The notes under the pieces are model-generated. The model searched no databases. It was not told where the DNA came from and saw only the letters and a list, made by a program, of their open reading frames with translations. From the NCBI RefSeq assembly GCF_003751945.1, contig NZ_RJKL01000001.1, positions 7,768,501-7,832,500 of the forward strand: a stretch of 64,000 nt of DNA, in the 5' to 3' direction. Shown piece after piece: positions 61,845-64,000 of the stretch; positions within the stretch are counted from its first letter, which is position 1; every line of letters begins with the position of its first letter. The stretch comes from Couchioplanes caeruleus. GTDB lineage: Bacteria; Actinomycetota; Actinomycetes; Mycobacteriales; Micromonosporaceae. A program made the position numbers and the translations under genes.

Positions 61845-62324
61845 GTCACCACGCTGACCTGCGCGCAGATCCGGCAGCTCGTCGACCGGCTGGTCGACGC
61901 CGGGCAGTGGCAGAGCGGAGACCGCAATATCCTCATCGTGCTGGACGCCGGCTACGAGGCTCCCCGGATCGCCCGGCTGCTGCGGGATCTGCCGGTAGAG
62001 ATCATGGGCCGGCTGCGATCCGACCGGGTGCTGCGGCGTGCGACCCCGCTGCGCGTCTACCAAGCGCAGGGTGGACGGCCTGCCAAGCACGGCGGCGAGT
62101 TCGTCTTCGGCGATCCCGCCACCTGGGGCGCCGAGCACATGGTCACGGTCACCCGACGCTACGGCCAGGTCCAGGCACAAGCCTGGGACCGGCTGCACCC
62201 ACGGCTGACCCGCCGCGCGGCGTGGGTCAGCCACGACGAGCCGTTACCGCTCATCGCCGGGACCGCCATCCGGCTCACCGTCGATCACCTGCCCAGCCGG
62301 GGGTTAGAGAACAAGCTGAGCTAG
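61845..62324 (+). pseudogene. Transposase fragment
   Basis: A remnant of about 159 residues: QIRQLVDRLVDAGQW, ILIVLDAGYEAPRIARLL, VEIMGRLRSDRVL, PAKHGGEFVFGDPATWGAEH and QAWDRLHPRLTRRAAWVSH, as in a putative transposase family common in actinomycetes (of the NF041680 type, by memory). N- and C-terminal parts are missing and the reading ends abruptly after VDHLPS. A second relic of the family is at 54860-55200 in opposite orientation. Confidence 0.75.
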
Positions 62325-62462
62325 CCGTTCAACCTCGAGCTCCATCCAGGCGCTGCGACTGGCCCGTTGAGTCGTCAAGGCGCCGCTAACGAGGCACGGT
62401 CGTGTCTCGTCCCATACCCGGCTCGGGTTGCATGGACCTTCGTGATGTCATGATCCTCAGCC

Positions 62463-62990
62463 GTGCTCAGACTGATCAAGCCAACGACGGAGTTGCATGC
62501 AGCGTGGCTGGCGTCACGCGACGAGTGGGGCATCGGTGTTCACCAGCCCGGCGGCGGACTGCGGTCCGGTGATGACATCGAATCCTCGGCCGGTTTCGCC
62601 GACTGGGTGGCGCGATTGCAAGGTGAAGGCGACGAGAGCCTGCCGCCCGCCGCAGGCTTGGTGCATGCCGCGTACTGGTGGATCGTCAGCCCGGACGACA
62701 CGGTCCTGGGTGCCATCTCGCTGCGGTACGCGCTCACCGACTTTCTGCTGCAGGCGGCCGGTCACGTCGGCTACAGCGTCCGTCCGTCGGCGCGGGGTTG
62801 CGGCGTGGCGAGCTGGGCGCTCGCTGAGGTATTGGATGTGGCCAGGCGACGACGCCTCGACTCCGTGCTCATCACATGCGACGAGGACAATGTCGCGTCG
62901 GCGCGGGTGATCGAGAAGCATGGCGGAGTGCTGGAGGACGTGCGCAACACCCCTGTCGGACGCAAGCGTCGCTACTGGATTGCGCTCTAG
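62463..62990 (+). CDS. GNAT-family acetyltransferase
   Basis: A 175-aa GNAT protein of the RimJ/RimL or YafP-like kind: ISLRYALTDFLLQAAGHVGYSVRPSARG leads to motif A (GCGVASWALAEVL), then ITCDEDNVASARVIEKHGG. GTG at 62463 begins a typical N-terminus. The substrate is unknown. Confidence 0.88.
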   Translation: MLRLIKPTTELHAAWLASRDEWGIGVHQPGGGLRSGDDIESSAGFADWVARLQGEGDESLPPAAGLVHAAYWWIVSPDDTVLGAISLRYALTDFLLQAAGHVGYSVRPSARGCGVASWALAEVLDVARRRRLDSVLITCDEDNVASARVIEKHGGVLEDVRNTPVGRKRRYWIAL

Positions 62991-63133
62991 CACCGATACG
63001 CACACCGGAGGCGACTTGCGCCGCCGCGTCTGCGCTCTATCGATGCTCGTTGTCGTGGTCATGACCGACCGGGCGGAAGCGACCGATGTGTTGGTGCAGT
63101 TTCGAGAGCGGTTCTACCGGTGCACTGAGCGCA

Positions 63134-63170
63134 GAGGAAGGAGCGCACCTCGGCGGCGCGCCCCTTCCTC
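63134..63170 (-). terminator. Hairpin terminator of the spore-associated protein gene
   Basis: Arms 63134-63146 and 63158-63170 (GAGGAAGG and CCTTCCTC at the ends) pair at 12 of 13 positions with an 11-nt loop, 17 nt beyond the stop of the minus-strand gene. Confidence 0.65.
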
Positions 63171-63186
63171 CCCCGTACGGAACGGC

Positions 63187-63600
63187 TCAGCCGCAGTGGT
63201 CGTTCCACTCCAGCCACGTCATGCCCTTGTAGCCGACGGTGCCGCCCCAGTCGATGCACGCGTTCGGCGCGTAGACGTAGACCGGCCCGGCGTACTTCGT
63301 GTAATAGCCCTCGTCGTCGATCCAGTCCCCGTTCTTGGACAGTGCGATGCTGGCCACCATCCAGTCCCGCTTGCCGGGGGTGTCGGAGACCGTGACGACG
63401 CAGTTCCAGCCGTTGTTGTAGGTGAGGTAGGCGGTGCCCGTGCCGGTGCCGCCGACCCGCAGTTGGTCGATCACGCGGTAGCCGGCGCCGCAGGCGCCGT
63501 TGTAGGAGGCGGCCTGGGCCGGGGCGGCGGTGACCGCCAGCCCGGTGGCGGCGAGCGCGAGGGCCGCGCCTGTGCCCGCCAGCTTGCGTACGAGCTTCAC
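63187..63600 (-). CDS. Spore-associated protein A homologue
   Basis: A 137-aa secreted protein. The signal peptide ends near residue 31 (APAQAA) and is followed by YNGACGAGYRVID, YLTYNNGWNCVVTV, DDEGYYTKYAGPVYVYAP and a C-terminal WNDHCG, as in spore-associated protein A of streptomycetes. Four Cys suggest two disulfides. GTG at 63600 follows GAAGGAGAG. It is probably in a unit with the upstream secreted protein. Confidence 0.88.
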   Translation of the reverse strand: MKLVRKLAGTGAALALAATGLAVTAAPAQAASYNGACGAGYRVIDQLRVGGTGTGTAYLTYNNGWNCVVTVSDTPGKRDWMVASIALSKNGDWIDDEGYYTKYAGPVYVYAPNACIDWGGTVGYKGMTWLEWNDHCG

Positions 63601-63622
63601 GATGGTTCTCTCCTTCGGTGGG

Positions 63623-64000
63623 TCAGCAGACCTTGCTCGTGGACCCGCCGACCGAGTTCAGGTAGCCGGTGACGTGCGTGCAGTGCGCGGCGGTGTTCGC
63701 CGGGGCACCCCACAACTCCTTGCGGGTCGTGTTGTTCGCCGTGCCCATGCCGTAGTCGGAGCCGCTGTCCGAGTGGTTGACGACGTGCACGTGCAGGTCC
63801 CACTTGCTGTGCGTGTTGCGGTACTGCTCCCACACGTAGATGTAGGCGTAGTTGTAGCCGCAGCCGTAGTACTGCTTGACCGACGCGGCCTCCATGCCGC
63901 CCACTTTCAGCACCCGCGTCGTGCCGATCTGGCGCACGTCGGAGCAGCTCGGCGGGGTGCTGGCGAGCGCGGGCGTCGGGTTGAGCACGGTCACGACACC
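63623..64000 (-). CDS. Secreted protein, N-terminus outside the window
   Basis: At least 124 residues, 5' partial, reading leftward from the right edge. It begins with the end of an apparent signal peptide (LNPTPALAS), then has a Cys-containing domain (SCSDVRQIGTT, YYGCGYNYAYIYVWEQYR) and ends STSKVC. The frame is still open at position 64000, so the GTG at 63994 is probably internal. It lies 22 bp upstream of the spore-associated protein gene. The family is not recognised; a small secreted DUF2690-like domain is one possibility. Confidence 0.68.
   Translation of the reverse strand, partial: GVVTVLNPTPALASTPPSCSDVRQIGTTRVLKVGGMEAASVKQYYGCGYNYAYIYVWEQYRNTHSKWDLHVHVVNHSDSGSDYGMGTANNTTRKELWGAPANTAAHCTHVTGYLNSVGGSTSKVC

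Overview
The window is high-GC DNA with abundant GTG/TTG starts, strong GGAGG-type ribosome sites and tightly coupled genes. It has the gene content of a filamentous actinomycete: type II PKS genes, a SARP regulator, a DUF574 methyltransferase, a spore-associated protein A homologue and a DivIVA-like coiled-coil protein. Relics of CheA and of a methyl-accepting chemotaxis protein hint at a lineage with motile spores, such as Actinoplanes or other Micromonosporaceae. That placement is inference, because there is no rRNA in the window.

Positions 1 to about 41.6 kb are most of an aromatic polyketide gene cluster whose left end lies outside the window. (a) 2-4883: KS-alpha (5' cut), chain-length factor, ACP, SRPBCC aromatase/cyclase, DUF1772 membrane protein, ketoreductase-type SDR and two ABM monooxygenases, ending at a hairpin terminator. 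(b) 4.9-7.7 kb: two gene relics, a PDZ/Lon-type membrane protease and an ECF-type sigma factor with a 15-bp tandem repeat. (c) 7.9-20.8 kb: an MMPL exporter diverges from a long operon that starts with a second ACP. It continues with an acyl-CoA dehydrogenase, an unknown helical protein, a UbiG-like methyltransferase, an SRPBCC protein, a type III PKS, two class III aminotransferases, an acyl-AMP ligase, an FMN reductase and a second methyltransferase. The divergent promoter carries four heptamers at exact 11-bp spacing, a typical SARP operator. (d) 20.85-24.5 kb: a complete acetyl-CoA carboxylase (fused AccD-AccA, BCCP, biotin carboxylase) for malonyl-CoA supply. (e) 24.5-35.2 kb: an FAD monooxygenase divergent from a POT transporter, an imine-reductase/hydroxyacid-dehydrogenase-like protein, two asparagine-synthetase-like proteins around a SchA/CurD protein, a SbnA/CysK-like PLP enzyme and an M24 peptidase/creatinase-like enzyme. 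(f) 35.2-41.6 kb: a NarL-type two-component system, an MBL lactonase-like enzyme, a small DUF6059-like protein, a two-TM protein, a SARP with an ATPase domain, and an ACP-like protein in which the phosphopantetheine serine is alanine.

The parts suggest an aromatic, probably pentangular or xanthone-like, nitrogen-containing polyketide. The type II PKS would make the poly-beta-ketone. ABM, SchA/CurD, DUF1772 and FAD proteins would oxidise it, and the Asn-synthetase-like proteins would form an amide. The ACP / type III PKS / aminotransferase / AMP-ligase block may make a separate building block or starter. This product assignment is inference.

From 41.7 to 64 kb the content is accessory: small conserved proteins, a DUF574 methyltransferase, an internally shortened P1-family peptidase overlapping tail-to-tail with a 1386-aa PNP-NACHT-LRR protein (a bacterial NLR-like candidate defence gene), secreted hydrolases, chemotaxis gene relics, two relics of one transposase family in opposite orientation about 6.6 kb apart, a WD40 protein, an RTX-like secreted protein and spore-associated-type secreted proteins.
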